Assembly (NCBI GenBank): GCA_951213105.1
Contig: OX578136.1
Coordinates: forward strand, 160,444,178 to 160,508,177
From: Amaurobius ferox
Taxonomy: Eukaryota; Arthropoda; Arachnida; Araneae; Amaurobiidae
Reading direction: 5' to 3'
DNA length: 64,000 bases
Positions 44,746-56,718 of the stretch are shown piece after piece; the first letter of the stretch is position 1; each line of letters opens with the position of its first letter. A program made the translations under genes and the position numbers. The notes under the pieces were generated by a model. It was given only the letters and a program-made list of their open reading frames with translations, had not been told where the DNA came from and ran no database searches.

Positions 44746-46141
44746 CACTACGTGATAGTGAAAATGAGACACCAAGAAGGAGTGGGACAAAAATGAGGAA
44801 AATCGGCAAACAGAGAGAGAAAGCAAAGAATAATAAGTGATGTTTATTGCAACATGATACACCTATGCACTGAGAGATAACACCTTCTGATCAGTAGGTT
44901 GTAGGACCATTGCGGGCGACGATACAGACAGCAACACGTCTAGGAACAGAGTTAATGAGCATGCGGATGGTGTGCTGAGGAGTGGCTGCCCATTCCTGGT
45001 CAACCATTTGCCAGAGTTCGTCTTCTAATCGCGTCGATAGCAGCACATGCAAGTGATGTCCAATCACTTCCAAGATGTGTTCGATTGGTGAGAGATCAAG
45101 GAAGACTGGTGGCCAGGGAAACACCTGGGTACCTTACAGGGCATGTTGGCTAATGCGTGCCGGTTGTGGTAGGGCGTTATCCTGCTGGTAAATGGCATTG
45201 GGAATCCCCCCTGAAAGAAGGATAGTGTCCCCCTTTGCAGCACGATATTTACGTATCTTTGGGCCGTCATAGTGCTTGCTCTCAATACGGAATCGAAGTG
45301 ACCTGCTATCGTAGGCGATGACGCCCCAAACCATGATGCCGCGTTGTCGCGCGGTGTGGCGTTCCTAGATGTGGCCGGATTGGACCTGTCACCACTTCGG
45401 CGCTAGACTCGTAAACGGCGACTGTCGTTGCTGAAACAGAAGCACTCATCTAAGAACACGGCCTTGTGCCATTCCGCTGTCCACGTGGCTCTATCTCGAC
45501 ACTATTGCAAACGGAGGAGTCTGTGCTGTTGGGTCAATGGCAGTTTTCTTAACGGACGCCATGAGTGCAGGCCGCCAATCGGTGGATAATGGTCCTGGTC
45601 GATATGGGAGCATCAACGGTGTTCTGCACATGTTGCAAAGGGCTACGGAAGTGGCCGACGGATGCGTCGGTCCACGCGTGCTGACGTCGCTTTGGTCATA
45701 CCAACCACCCCTCAAATGTGCCACATTCCCTTTTCCAACCATCATCGCCACAGCCGGTGCACCGTGGACGCGTGTAGGTGGCTGTCCGCGGAAGTATGAC
45801 TTATGGACCAAACTGCCCTTCTGAGTCCGATCACCATACCCCCCCCCCCCTCCTAAAATCATCTGTCTGCTGGAACTGCCTTGGTTGGCGGCGGCCTGGC
45901 ATTCTCTGCTACTAAACGTTTCCTCTGAGACAAAGGAAATTGCAAGATGATTTTCCTGGCAGACAGAGTTGTGAGATTATTACCTATTATGCAGGTTCTT
46001 TTTCTTATATCTCACTCAACGTGCGCGGTACAGCTGCGGATTTGGCATCATTTATATTACTCGGTGAGTTTCGTCTTCCCTGCAATTTGCCTATTTTCTG
46101 CCCATTCCTTCGTGGTGTCTCATTTTCACTGTCACGTAGTG
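44746..46141 (-). mobile_element. Second Tc1-like transposon (~1.4 kb), inserted in a LINE relic
   Basis: The termini CACTACGTGATAGTGAAAAT and the inverse (ATTTTCACTGTCACGTAGTG) are flanked by TA. The inverted repeats are about 30 bp. The minus-strand transposase is broken. LINE RT blocks continue on both sides, so the element entered an existing LINE. Confidence 0.9.
44891..45870 (-). pseudogene. Tc1-like transposase, degenerate
   Basis: The N-terminal part is poorly kept (PYRPGPLSTDWRPALMASVK region). The catalytic part shows WTAEWHKAVFLDECFCFSND (first D; the usual SDES reads LDEC), HHGLG/MVWGVIAYDSRS, YQQDNALPQPARI (second D) and LSPIEHILEVIGHHL (E). The C-terminus is LINSVPRRVAVCIVARNG, with the stop at 44891. 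These lie in several frames. The catalytic Asp, Asp and Glu positions are all still visible. The sequence differs clearly from the other Tc1 transposase at 15641-16756, so this is a separate family. Confidence 0.85.
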
Positions 46142-46420
46142 TAATTTAAAACTTTCACTATTTCATTATATAAGTTTGTTTTATTTTCACTACTAACAAT
46201 GAATAGAAAATCATCAGCAAAAGCTGTAAGTTGTTGGTTTTTCTGACTCCTTTAAAATCCACTTGTAACAGTTGTAGAATATTTGCCTTCATCGGCTCTT
46301 TCTCCTTACTTTATTATATGGATGAGGTTACTTATATTGCGGGATTACGTATCCTTACTTATCTCTGTTATCAAAGTGACATAACTCCAATTTAAAGTAC
46401 TTGATATTCAGAACTTTAGG
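46142..46420 (-). pseudogene. LINE RT fragment with FADD box
   Basis: At 46236-46204 the minus strand reads QLTAFADDFLFI, the RT catalytic box. This joins the fragment at 44200-44740 once the Tc1 element is removed. Little else is readable. Confidence 0.65.
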
Positions 46421-47259
46421 TCCAGTACAAAAACACAGGACTGCACTGATTTAAATCAATCCATTTTTATTGTGGACTTCACAGAAAGTACAGCAGCCGG
46501 CTGTTTAAAACAACTAACGACATAGACAATAAATGTTACTGCACACGCGCAGAATGAATTACAATTATGCAAGATAATGCAATTTATTGACCTGGTGATA
46601 ATTGTTACTTCATAGACGATTAACAAAGCTTTTATGCTTACCAATGGCATTATTTTTACCTTGCCCCATATTGCGGCCAAGCCCAGGATACTAGACTCTT
46701 TTAGTTATAAATGCATCTAAGTGGGTTTCCTTCCACTAGGTTTCCGGTTAAACTCTGCACTCATCCCAATTTATTCTCGTGCCTTCTTCTTCACCGCAAC
46801 TCACTCACATCGAAATCTTACTGGAATCATCCCAGAAGCTATCATTCGAAACTTATCCAGTTTCACTTGAGGAACGCAAAATCGTATGTTGATTAATTCG
46901 GCGATTGGTCGAACAACCGAACAAGTTAGAATGGTTAATTAAAATAAACATACATTATAATGCAAATTGAGGGAAAAAATAATCGAAAGGTTATTTAGAC
47001 CTCACACAGTTATCAACCACAAAATAGGATCAGAATTTCATCCTTGTGCTAACTTTTGGTTGTAGACTCTTTTTATGTTATATTTACGATAGATTTAATA
47101 TATTAAACCTGTTTCGTAAAAAAACATCGAAAACTTTATGCAAATTTTCTTTGTTCATATTTGCCAATAAACATTTCATTTCATTACATCGACACATAAT
47201 TAAACACACTCTTAATATATAAATATATTAAGGCTGAGTGCAACTTTTAACTTTTATTG
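46421..47259. other. Unassigned insertion within the LINE relic
   Basis: This separates two parts of one RT, so some or all of it is inserted DNA. The stretch 46430-46690 has a polyadenylation-like AATAAA on the minus strand and could be an LTR, but no ends could be proven. A 3'-end-like motif 'caataaacatttcatttcatt' (shown as AATAAACATTTCATTTCATT) at about 47165-47187 recurs at 48033-48055. Confidence 0.4.
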
Positions 47260-47665
47260 CTGTCTATAATCTCAGAAAAATTTCTTAGCGCATCTCTTGT
47301 TCCTACATCCTTTCGAAAACTAAATTGATTTTCTTGTAGAAATTTGGTTGATTCCATTTCAAAGATACCAAACCGGAAACAAAAACATTGGATCATCCGG
47401 ATATTTCTTCAATTTTCCAGATATTTTTAATAAAATCACTATTGCTGTCTTCCATATTTTAGGAATTCATCCCACTTTAAGACTACATAAGTCATGGACC
47501 ATTTAGTAACATCAGTTTTTAGAAGACTTCTAATGGCAATCTGTCTGGACCAGGAGTTTTAGCTACTTTCATATTTTCAATGGAGAATTCCACCTCCTCC
47601 AGAGTGATACTTTTATCCCCTCTTTTCCTTTACTCACATTCAACTTTCAGTTCATTCTCATTTGG
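47260..47665 (-). pseudogene. LINE RT fingers fragment
   Basis: The minus strand reads ITLEEVEFSIENMKVAKTPG, PDRLPLEVF, then FLQENQFSFRKDVGTRDALR. This is the RT segment where 'kspGpDgip' is followed by 'qfGFR.g.st.dAi'. Stops and a gap lie between the two. It precedes the FADD box at 46204-46236 in the same orientation. Confidence 0.75.
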
Positions 47666-47687
47666 AAAATATGTAAAAAACACTAAT

Positions 47688-47755
47688 AGCACAACTGGGA
47701 CTCGAACGGATCTTCGTACTGGCCAGCCGAATGTCTATCGTTGAGCTATTGGGAC
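47688..47755 (-). pseudogene. tRNA-like sequence (pseudo-tRNA or SINE head)
   Basis: The minus strand reads GTCCCAATAGCTCAACGATA (A-box-like TAGCTCAACGATAGA), later TTCGGCTGGCCAG, and GTTCGAGTCCC (B box). The acceptor arm does not pair well (GTCCCAA against TTGTGCT) and the T-stem is weak, so a working tRNA is unlikely. It differs from the SINE head at 5005-5076. Confidence 0.6.
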
Positions 47756-47765
47756 GTAATTGCAA

Positions 47766-48236
47766 GCTATTATTGTCAAAGTGGACTCTGCATTTTCCAC
47801 CCTCTGAAAATGTCAGATTGAAGTGCAACTAACAAACTGACTGACCACTTCCTGTTATTTTTACCACAGGTTAGCCTCCTGCTGTTTTCTTTATCATCTA
47901 GGTCAACTTCCTGCGTGGTCGTTGTCCTTCCCATTTGAAATCGGTGCTCAATATAGCAGAGTCCATTGAATCCGTACTACTCGTACTAAGGCCACTTTCA
48001 GATCTCAGAAAAATTTCTTTGTTCATATTTGTCAATAAACATTTCATTTCATTACAAGATTCTATTTTTCATTATGTTATTATACCTCATTCTAAATTTT
48101 ATTTTTCAGTGATCTTTTTATCTATATTCGCAATAACCCTTTTCCCATTTTTGAAAAATGGACGTACTTGTCAAGTTCAAATGTAAAACTGTCTGTTTAA
48201 CCACATTATTTTTCATCAATTGCTAACTTTTTAGAC
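47766..48236. other. Unassigned sequence within the LINE relic
   Basis: No recognisable domain. It holds the second copy of the 'aataaacatttcatttcatt' motif at about 48035-48055. Confidence 0.35.
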
Positions 48237-48239
48237 CTA

Positions 48240-48640
48240 AATAAATGTTCGTTTGGCGGGATGGTAGACCTTGGGTGCCTCTGAGTGCAGGAGGTATTCT
48301 TTCCTGGTCATGCAGCTAGCTACACTAAACCCACTATGTGAGTCGCACGGTCGCTTAGGATACAATTTACTTTTCTTACAAGATTTAATCACACTTTTTG
48401 TAACACTTTCAATACGTAAATTTAATTCATCTCTATGAATGATAGAATTACAGTCATATTTATCAATAATATGATTTACTTCAACCTTCAAGATTATCCA
48501 ATTAAGTTTTTTAATTTATATTTGAACCTTGGATGATTTTCACCAACAATATTATCAGTATTTACAATACTTGCACTTATATAACGATGGTCACTCGAAG
48601 TAATCTCCTCTAACAATGGTCAGTTTATAAAATTGTCAAG
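48240..48640 (-). pseudogene. LINE endonuclease end and linker fragment
   Basis: The minus strand reads ITSSDHRYISASIVNT, the last endonuclease motif with the Asp-His pair. A linker region with many Lys residues follows, ending near 48240. It is the N-terminal-most recognisable part of the old LINE relic that runs down to 41721. Confidence 0.65.
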
Positions 48641-48894
48641 TTCATCCACATGGATGAGGAATATATATTACCACTTCATGGTAAAAAACAACCTCCCTGC
48701 CAAGTACAAAAAAATTAAAAATATATCTTTCAAAAGAAGTTTTGAAATCTCAAAATGGCTTGCGCTAGTTTTTGTAGGACCGGAGCTGTACTTTCAGGTT
48801 TAGAGTACCCAACGCAAAATCACACATAGCGCCTTTTAGTCGTAGTCTATTAAATGTGTGTCAGGAAAAGCAACTAACATATTTGTCAAAGTAC

Positions 48895-48990
48895 CATATT
48901 ACACATCTTATGGCCGAATGGGTGCCATATTTGTCAGATGGGTACGCCATATTTGTCAGATGGGTGCCATATTACACATCTTATGGTACC
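48895..48990 (+). repeat. Short tandem repeat ('gccatatttgtcagatgggt')
   Basis: Two to three imperfect copies of GCCATATTTGTCAGATGGGT and of ATTACACATCTTATGG. The second motif is also the target of the adjoining SINE-tail insertion. Confidence 0.8.
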
Positions 48991-49046
48991 CGGCCACTCA
49001 AATTACTGCTTGCGTCCTAGAGCGAGTCGGGTGGTCTGGGTTTTCG
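48989..49046 (+). mobile_element. SINE-tail unit (58 bp) with target duplication
   Basis: ACATCTTATGGTA at 48976-48988 recurs at 49047-49059. The 58 bp between them begin CCCGGCCACTC and end GTCGGGTGGTCTGGGTTTTC. Confidence 0.88.
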
Positions 49047-49059
49047 ACATCTTATGGTA

Positions 49060-50010
49060 GAATAAGACTGTGGGAATTGGCAGAAAACTGGTGAAGAGAA
49101 TGATAAACTAGACACTAACATAAAGGCAAAAATTTTTCGGTTCAGAATATTTTATTTGGAAATAAATATAATTTTTAAGCATGAACATACCTTGATATTA
49201 ATGAAATCACAATAAAGAAATTCAATAATTGGGAATAGTAATTCAATCAATTTCTTTCTAGGATAAACTTTTTCTTCGGTATGTCGAGAAATGTGCTTTT
49301 GTCGAGCAATCGAGAAGCAATTATTGCGAAAATTCTTTATTATTACTGAAATACAAAAATCATTCGAATTTTTGCAAACTTTTCTTTCTTTTCAAACAGT
49401 TTTTCGAATCCCCCTTTCTTTCAAAGTCACCCTTCACTTCCCGAATGTCCGTCGAGAACATTCAAGGAAGTCTCATGATCCTTCCAAGAGGCCAGAAAAT
49501 GGATGATCAGGTAAAAAAAAAAAGACGCAAATAGCAGTTCCTCATCACATTTTTGACGGTGTAGAACTGCTATGAGAGCTATTTTACAGTTATATTTTTA
49601 TCCTACCTCACAGAAATGAAGTTGTCGGTGGTTGCGTGTAACTCTTCAAAGTGCTGTTCTCGCGTGGTTTGAGGCCTTAAGTCAAAACTCCGAAAGGAAC
49701 TGATATGTTTCTGAACACACGTGGAAATGCTCTAGCGAGCACGAAAGTTGCTTCCCGTGCAGAATAATGACAGTAAACTGGATGCCGGTTTTATCACTGC
49801 CAAATATGTCGGTTAGTGTAGTCTTACTCTAGTGAAAACGATCATGACGTAATAATAGAATAAGTCGGACTTACATTCCTATTAGAAATAAGTTTCTGGG
49901 ATTTTTATCCAAATTATTTATTTATTTAATTTTTATTTATTCAAAGCGAATGCAAGCTGCAGGACAAAGTCTCAGTTACGGCGTGCAAGATAAAATACAA
50001 TACAAAAAAA
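49060..50010. other. Unassigned sequence
   Basis: No recognisable gene or repeat. Confidence 0.4.
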
Positions 50011-51071
50011 TCTGATGTGAGCAGCACATGACTTTCCTTATATAATGCAATGAATTTACTACTTTTACAGTAAAAAAAAATAGATAATTTTTATAGTTGT
50101 TATTTATATTCTTTCCAAGATATTGAATTTTCGTCAATGAGTCGTCATTTTCCATGTCGTCATCATCAATGAGTCATCATTGATTTAGCGTCATTTTTAT
50201 CAATTTGGCGAGTTTTTCGTTAATTTAGCAACATTTAAAAAGTCGCCAAATTGACGACATTCCACCAAATTCGTCGCCAAAATCTCGCCAAGCGTTATGG
50301 ACGAAAAAATAAGTTATTCTTACAGCAGATAAATGACTATTGGCGTTCAAATACAAAAGTATTACTCAAAGTATCTTTTTTCATGAATGGAACGAGCTAG
50401 ATCCACGAGAATGATGCCACCCAATTTATCGCATGGTATTGCATATGAAAAGTGAACATGTTTCTCAATAGGAAATATTTTTTTTTATATTTTATATGGC
50501 TTTTTGATAATGTTTTTGAAAAATGTGCAATATATCGAGAACGGTTCATGTTAGTGTTCTAAAATTTATGTCAATCGTTTTCTAATGAAAAATTACGTAA
50601 GAAATGTCTATTTGCGTAACTTTATTAGCGGTTTTGATTTTTTGACGATTTCTTTCAAAATTTCACTCGAAAATTTAGGGGCGTTCTGAACATTCGACTG
50701 CGTATAAAAACAATAAGCTTCCAGTGTTTACGGATTGTGATTTTTGTACCAAATTTCGTACAAATCGGTTTATTCGTTCGTCAGTTATCGTCTTCACAGA
50801 CTCACTGACACATACACACATATATTCACACACACACACACAGACATCACTTCAAAAATGTTTGATTCGTGATCCGGGATGCTTGAAACGTGCTCCCCGT
50901 CGAAAACTCAAATTTGAATATTCGACCCCGTCACAATACCTTCCTTATACATTATTACTTTCCTTATATACATAATGTATAATAAAAGTATTGTGACGGG
51001 GTCGAAAATTTGAATTCGACTTTTCGACGGGAGAGCACGTTTCAAGAACCCTTTATCACATTTTTGAAGTG

Positions 51072-51104
<33 letters not shown>

Positions 51105-51878
51105 AGTGAGTCTGTGGAGACAATAACTCACGAACGAATGGAACGATTCGAATGAAATTTGGTACAAAAATCACAATCCATGAATGCTAGAAGCCTATTT
51201 TTTTAAAACACAATCGAATGTTCAGAACCCTCCTAAATTTTCGAGTAAAATTTTGAAAAAATTATTAAAAGATCAAAACCTTTAATATAGTTACGCAAAT
51301 AGATATTTCTTATGTAATTTTTCCTTAGAAAACGATTGACATAAATTTTAGACGCTAGCACGAACTGTTCTCGAGATTTTGCACATTTTTCAAATAATTT
51401 TTTTTCAAAAAGTCCCATAAATTAATTAGTCCCATAAAATATTAACTGTTGAGAAACTTGTTCACTTTTCATATGTAATAACATGCGATGAATTGGATGA
51501 CATCATTTTCGTGGATCTTGCTCATTCCATTCATGAGAAAAGGTACTTTGAGTAATACGTTTGTATTTGAACGCCAATAGTCATTTATCCGCTGTAAGAA
51601 TAACTCATATCGCCATCCATAACGCTTAGCGAGATTTTGGAGACAAATTTAGCAGAATGTCGCCAACTTGACGATATTTTTAAATGTTGCCAAATTAACG
51701 AAAATCTCGTCAAATGGATAAAAATGACGCGAAATCAATGAAAATGACGGCAAATTCAAGGAAATTCAATATCTGGGAAAGGATATAAGTATCTACTATA
51801 GGAATAACATTTTTTTATCTGTAAAAGTAGTAAATTCACTGCATTATATAAGGAAAGTCATGTGTTGCCCACATCAGA
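50011..51878. repeat. 1.87 kb palindrome of two T-family copies
   Basis: The left arm, 50011-50956 (minus-oriented T copy), and the right arm, 50955-51878 (plus-oriented copy), meet with almost no spacer at CCTTATACATTATTACTTTCC. Both outer edges read TCTGATGTG or its complement, next to the 'actttccttatataatgcaa' block. Internal blocks (GACGGGGTCGAAA, a TG/CA tract, 'gagtctgtg', 'gcgagattttgg') mirror each other. Confidence 0.85.
51071..51101 (+). repeat. (TG)n microsatellite
   Basis: About 14 TG units at the internal hypervariable site of a T-family copy. Confidence 0.95.
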
Positions 51879-51921
51879 AATTGCATATAAGGAAAGTAAT
51901 ATACAGATTAAAATATAATAA

Positions 51922-52227
51922 AATACATTAAAATGCAAACTATTGGCAACGAATGATTTTAAAAAGCACCTACAAATGAATAAATACATTAAAATATAAA
52001 ATATTTGCAACAAAAGATTTTCAAAAGCACTTGCAAATGAATAAATACATTAAAATATAAAATATTTACGTCAAGTGATTTTCAAAATAACCTGCAAATG
52101 AATAAATACCTTAAAATATAAAATATTTACAACAAATGATTTTAAAACGCACGTACAAAGGAATAAATACAGTAAAATATAAAATATTTACAACAAATGA
52201 TTTTTAAAAGCCATTTCCGATGAATGA
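51922..52227 (+). repeat. 61 bp tandem repeat, 5 units
   Basis: The unit order is AAATACATTAAAATATAAAA, TATTTACAAC, AAATGATTTTNAAA, CACNTACAAATGAAT. It is noncoding and very AT-rich. Confidence 0.92.
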
Positions 52228-52666
52228 AAAAATTCAAGATTATCGAGAAAGCTGTTGTCTAGTTTACAAAAATTATTAATCGCACAATAAGAACCAACAT
52301 TCGTACTGAAATTCCTTTCAGTTAATAAACTCATGCTCCTGGTTGAATACTGGGGAACGAATTGGATTGAGACTCATATTTTCATAAATTAATATTTATA
52401 TAAATATATATTATTCAGTTACAGTTGCATCATAATAATCCATCTACTTTGTAGGAACCATAAAAATTGTGCTCGGCTTGTATACGTGAATGTTCACCAA
52501 GGTTTCACTGTGCAGTACATTTATACAGGGTGTTACAAAATTCACATTCTGGGATTTAACTCGTCGGTGATTGTTTTCTGACCATAAATTTCCAATTATA
52601 AGTATCATTAGAAAGCACCGGGTTATTATGTCGTGGCATTTTGCTGTAAGAGGGTAATATTAGCAA

Positions 52667-53457
52667 AAAAATCTGATGTGGGCAATACATGACTTTCCTT
52701 ATATAATGCAATGAATTTACAACTTTTACAGTAAAAAAAAATAGGTTTTTCTTATAGTAGATACTTATAATCTTTCCAAGATATTGAATTTTCAACAATT
52801 AGTCGTCATTTTCATTGATTTAGCGTCATTTTGATCCATTTCGCGAGATTTTAGTTAATTTGGCAACATTTCAAAAAGTCGCCAAGTTGACGATATTCCG
52901 TCAAATTCGTCGCCAAAATCTCGTCAAGCGTTATGGACGGAGAAATAAATTATTCTTATAGCAGATAAATGACGATTGGCGTTTAAATATAAAAGTATTA
53001 TTCAAAGTATCTTTTTTCATAAATGAAACGAGCTAGATCCAAAAGAATGATGTCACCCAATTTATCGCATGATATTACATATGAAAAGTGAACATGTTTC
53101 TCAACAGTTAATATTTTTTATAATTTATGGGATTTTTTGATAAATTTATTTGAAAAATGTGCAATATCTCGAGAACGATTCATGCTAGCGTTCTAAAGTT
53201 TATGTCAATCGTTTTCTAAGGAAAAATTACATAAGAAATGTCTATTTGCGTAACTTTATTGAAGATTTTGATTTTTTGATGATTTTTTCAAAATTTCATT
53301 CGAAAATTTAAGGTGGTTCTGAACATTCGATTACGTTTAAAAACAACAGGCTTCCAGCATTCACGGATTGTGATTTTTGTATCAAATTTCATTCAAATCG
53401 CTCCATTCGTTCGTGAGATATCGTCTCCACAGACTCACTGACACACACACACACATA

Positions 53458-53506
<49 letters not shown>

Positions 53507-53682
53507 TTTCACACACATACACACACATACACACACACACACACACAGACATCACCTCAAAAATGTTTGATTCGTGATCAGGGATGCTTGAAACGTGCTC
53601 TCCCGTTGAAAACTCGAATTTGAATTTTCGACCCCGTCACAATACTTCCCTTATACATTATGTGTATAAGGAAAGTAATATA
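52667..53682 (-). repeat. T-family repeat copy (complete)
   Basis: The copy starts 'aatctgatgtgggcaatac' next to CTTTCCTTATATAATGCA and ends 'ccccgtcacaatacttcc', then 'ttatacattatgtgtataag'. It contains all T blocks in inverted order and a (CA)n tract at the internal site. Confidence 0.85.
53441..53548. repeat. (CA)n-rich microsatellite
   Basis: CA repeats with 'catactttcacac' variants, at the internal site of a T-family copy. Confidence 0.95.
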
Positions 53683-54510
53683 GGGGATCTAAATTCCATG
53701 ACTGTATAAATAAATTACCACGCTAATATAGGGAAGCTAAATTTATACTATCTACAAAAAAAAAGATTCAGTCGGAAAAAGTTACGCTTCGTACTTATTA
53801 AGACAATAAAACCGACTCGACTCTTCTAACTTAAACACTCTCTGAGATATTAGGCAGAGAATTTCCGAAATTTTGAGCATGACAGACTTAGGAAACAGTC
53901 TTCTGATTGCTGCTGCTCAGTTACTACCAATTAGAAGTTGACTGCAGATTACGATATTTGCATCGACAGTATTTGATTTTCTATGATTATGAATTTCGTT
54001 GAAAGTCTGGCATTTCTGAGCATGAATTACTTCTTATGCAATTATTTGTGTAACAGGTTGTAAAATTTGCAGCTAATGAACCAAAAAAGGTAAAGAATAT
54101 ATAAAAGGTTTTGCATTGTATAATTTGTTCGCTAACCAAGTATACATTTCAGCACCGGATTAACTGAATCAACTATCGGCTAAGAAGATAATTGTATAAG
54201 AAATAATCCATACGCCAAAAGGTCGGTTTTTCATTTCAAAGGAATTCATAATAGAAGAAAATCAAAATTTGTCGATGGCAATATTAAAATTTGAGGTCGA
54301 CCTCTAACTGATGGTAGTCAAACTACAATTCCGCAATCTTATCTTGAAATGTTCAAAATTTTGGAAATTGTTATCCTAATATATCAGTCAGTTTTGCATT
54401 TAAACCAGGTGGAGATGTTTTTATTATACTAATGAGGTCGAGGCACAACTTTTTATACCTGAACTTGATTTTGCTAGAGGGAACTGTATGAAAATTTATT
54501 TCTCCTATAT
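53683..54510. other. Unassigned sequence
   Basis: If the 52526-54592 element is real, this is its interior. No domain was recognised. Confidence 0.35.
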
Positions 54511-54879
54511 TTTGCTAATACCACCCTTGCAGCAAAATGGCACCACATAATGCTACTGATAAATTCTTGAACGTGAATTCTGAAACACTCTGTAAACTCA
54601 GGCTAATTATGCGTTTTTGTGATTGGTCTGAGGAAACGAGAAAAATTCATAGCCGCATAATTATTTTTGTGAAAAGCATACCTAAGACAATGTAATTTTC
54701 TTTTGTATCCACAGATAGTGAAATAAAATAAAATAAATATACACTTCTTATCAAATTATTTTTAGCCAAATATATTAAAACATTCTTAAACAGCAGTATG
54801 TATGTATTGTTTCAGCATGCATTCGTTTCAACATTGAGAAGATTGGAGAATGACAGAAAAATCACCATGATTGATTTCA

Positions 54880-55120
54880 GAGTAAATTACTATGAATTAG
54901 CTAAGTATGATTTACTTTAAATGAGTTAAGAATGGTTTACTTTAATGAGTTAACATTAAAGGACTATGAATTAAGAATGAATTATTATCAGTGACTTAAG
55001 AATGAATTACTATTAATAAGGTAAAATTAAATTACTACGAATGAATTACTTGGTAAGAAAGAGTTAGGAATGAATTCCTATAGGAATGAATATGGACGAA
55101 TTGCTTAAAATGAATAAGTT
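54880..55120 (+). repeat. Degenerate 'aatgaattacta' tandem array
   Basis: Many imperfect copies of GAATGAATTACTATNAAT and GAGTTAAGAATG at spacings of about 20-35 bp. Confidence 0.7.
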
Positions 55121-56718
55121 TGGTATTATGGTATGCAGAGAGGCAATTATATTTGTTCTTATGATCATACGGAACGCACATCAAGCAGAGAAATGTGTGT
55201 TAGCGGTATTTCCATTTTGAAATTATAAATGGTTTTTTTTTGTATTTTATGAAATTAAATTATAATTAACTTTGAAACTTTGTTCAGAAACATTTTTATT
55301 GAAATTAAATTACAAACTTTTTTTTTTCTACAGCGAGCGCGATATCTCTAGAAATAAATGATCATGCAAATTAAATAAAAGTGGGTATCCCTATTTTAAT
55401 AGGTTACAGAGATAAACCAATTGATTTTTAATAATATCTAGTAATAAGATAGTTCAAACACGTGTTATTATTTTCCAATAAAGTTTAAATTTATTAATCT
55501 GTAGGAACAATCTCGTGTTTAACACATCAGATATTTTTTATATCTTCTAAAATGTTTGAATAGAAAGATGATAAATAAAACAAAGATTTATCAAATTCTA
55601 TCAAAAATGGAACACATGGTGTCTTCAATGACTTTTTTCATGAGCTCTTATTGTCACTGTGATGGCTCACAAACGCCCTGACCCTCATTTCCAAGCGAAT
55701 CCGCTTTGTCACTTTTATTGCGATCCACATGAAATAAATCACTGTTTAAAAAGATTCGTTTAAAATTTTCCCTCGTTTAGTTCCGGCTGATATGAGATGA
55801 TTTTTTTCTTTCCATCTCTCTCTTCTCTTTTACTTTTCAAGCTCTTGACCTTGATTATTATTTTTTTTTTGGACTGCGTTAACATGTGTGCACAAAAAGA
55901 AATACAATGACTTTATCCATATCTTTTTTGCGCCTCTGAATTATGAATATAAAACCTATAACGGGTTCTTTAAGCCCCTAATAATTTTGTAAGGAAAGAT
56001 CTATGAGTGTACACGTCTATCGTAAACTGGCCGTGTCCAATCGAATAAAAGCGATTTCAGCTCCCCTAACGGCGAATTCAAAAGTTAGAGTCATGAACTC
56101 GGCAGAAAAGCGAAATAGGCAAGAAAAACCAATTTCAGAGTTGTGAAGTACTGTCTAATGAGCAGGAATTAACACCAGAAATCCATTAAATACATAAATG
56201 GAAGGTAATAAATACCAGCCAAAAAGTTGCACCATCAAGGTCTCTAGCACTGTGACACTTTCAATGCTTGTCAAAATACGAGATCATATTCTATCTAGAA
56301 TTAAAATGGCCATTATTTCTGAGAGATGGCATTTTAAACAGACCCTACATTAAATTTCTGTTTATGAATAAGTTTTTTTTACTGTTTCATACCAGAACAG
56401 ACCGGACATTCGCCAATAAGAATCCTATTCGCCTATTGTGTCAACTCAATGTCTTCTGTAACAATTTTATTGCCAATTCCAGTCAATTCACTAAAGCTCT
56501 ACAAATTTGTAATTGGTCAATTTCGTTTATCTCGTTTTGTTGTCAAGTCCATTATCCTATTTTTTTTCTATTCTCCATTAGGGGTGCTGAAAGCCCTTTT
56601 ATTAGATCGAGCAAGGTCGGTCATTTTATTTTAGGTAGATCTAAAGTATGCGCTCATAGACCTTTCCCTTCAAAATTATTGGGGTGCGTGAGGACTCCTA
56701 TGAACACTCTCTTTTTTC
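55121..56718. other. Unassigned sequence
   Basis: No recognisable gene. The plus-strand open frame at 56268-56828 (186 codons) runs into the R3 repeat and has no known domain. Confidence 0.4.

Larger units (their letters stand above)
52526..54592. mobile_element. Possible TIR element with a nested T copy
   Basis: The left end CAGGGTGTTACAAAATTCAC at a TA and a left arm of about 140 bp include CGTGGCATTTTGCTG and AATATTAGCAAA. The right arm, 54511-54592, carries the inverse of these blocks and ends GAAACACTCTG before TA. The arms differ by a gap of about 55 bp. No transposase was recognised inside. It may instead be two unrelated single ends. Confidence 0.5.

Noticed and set aside
46430..46690. 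Possible solo LTR (AATAAA on the minus strand, GC-mixed sequence)
   Set aside because: No TG...CA ends or target duplication could be read, so it is left unassigned.
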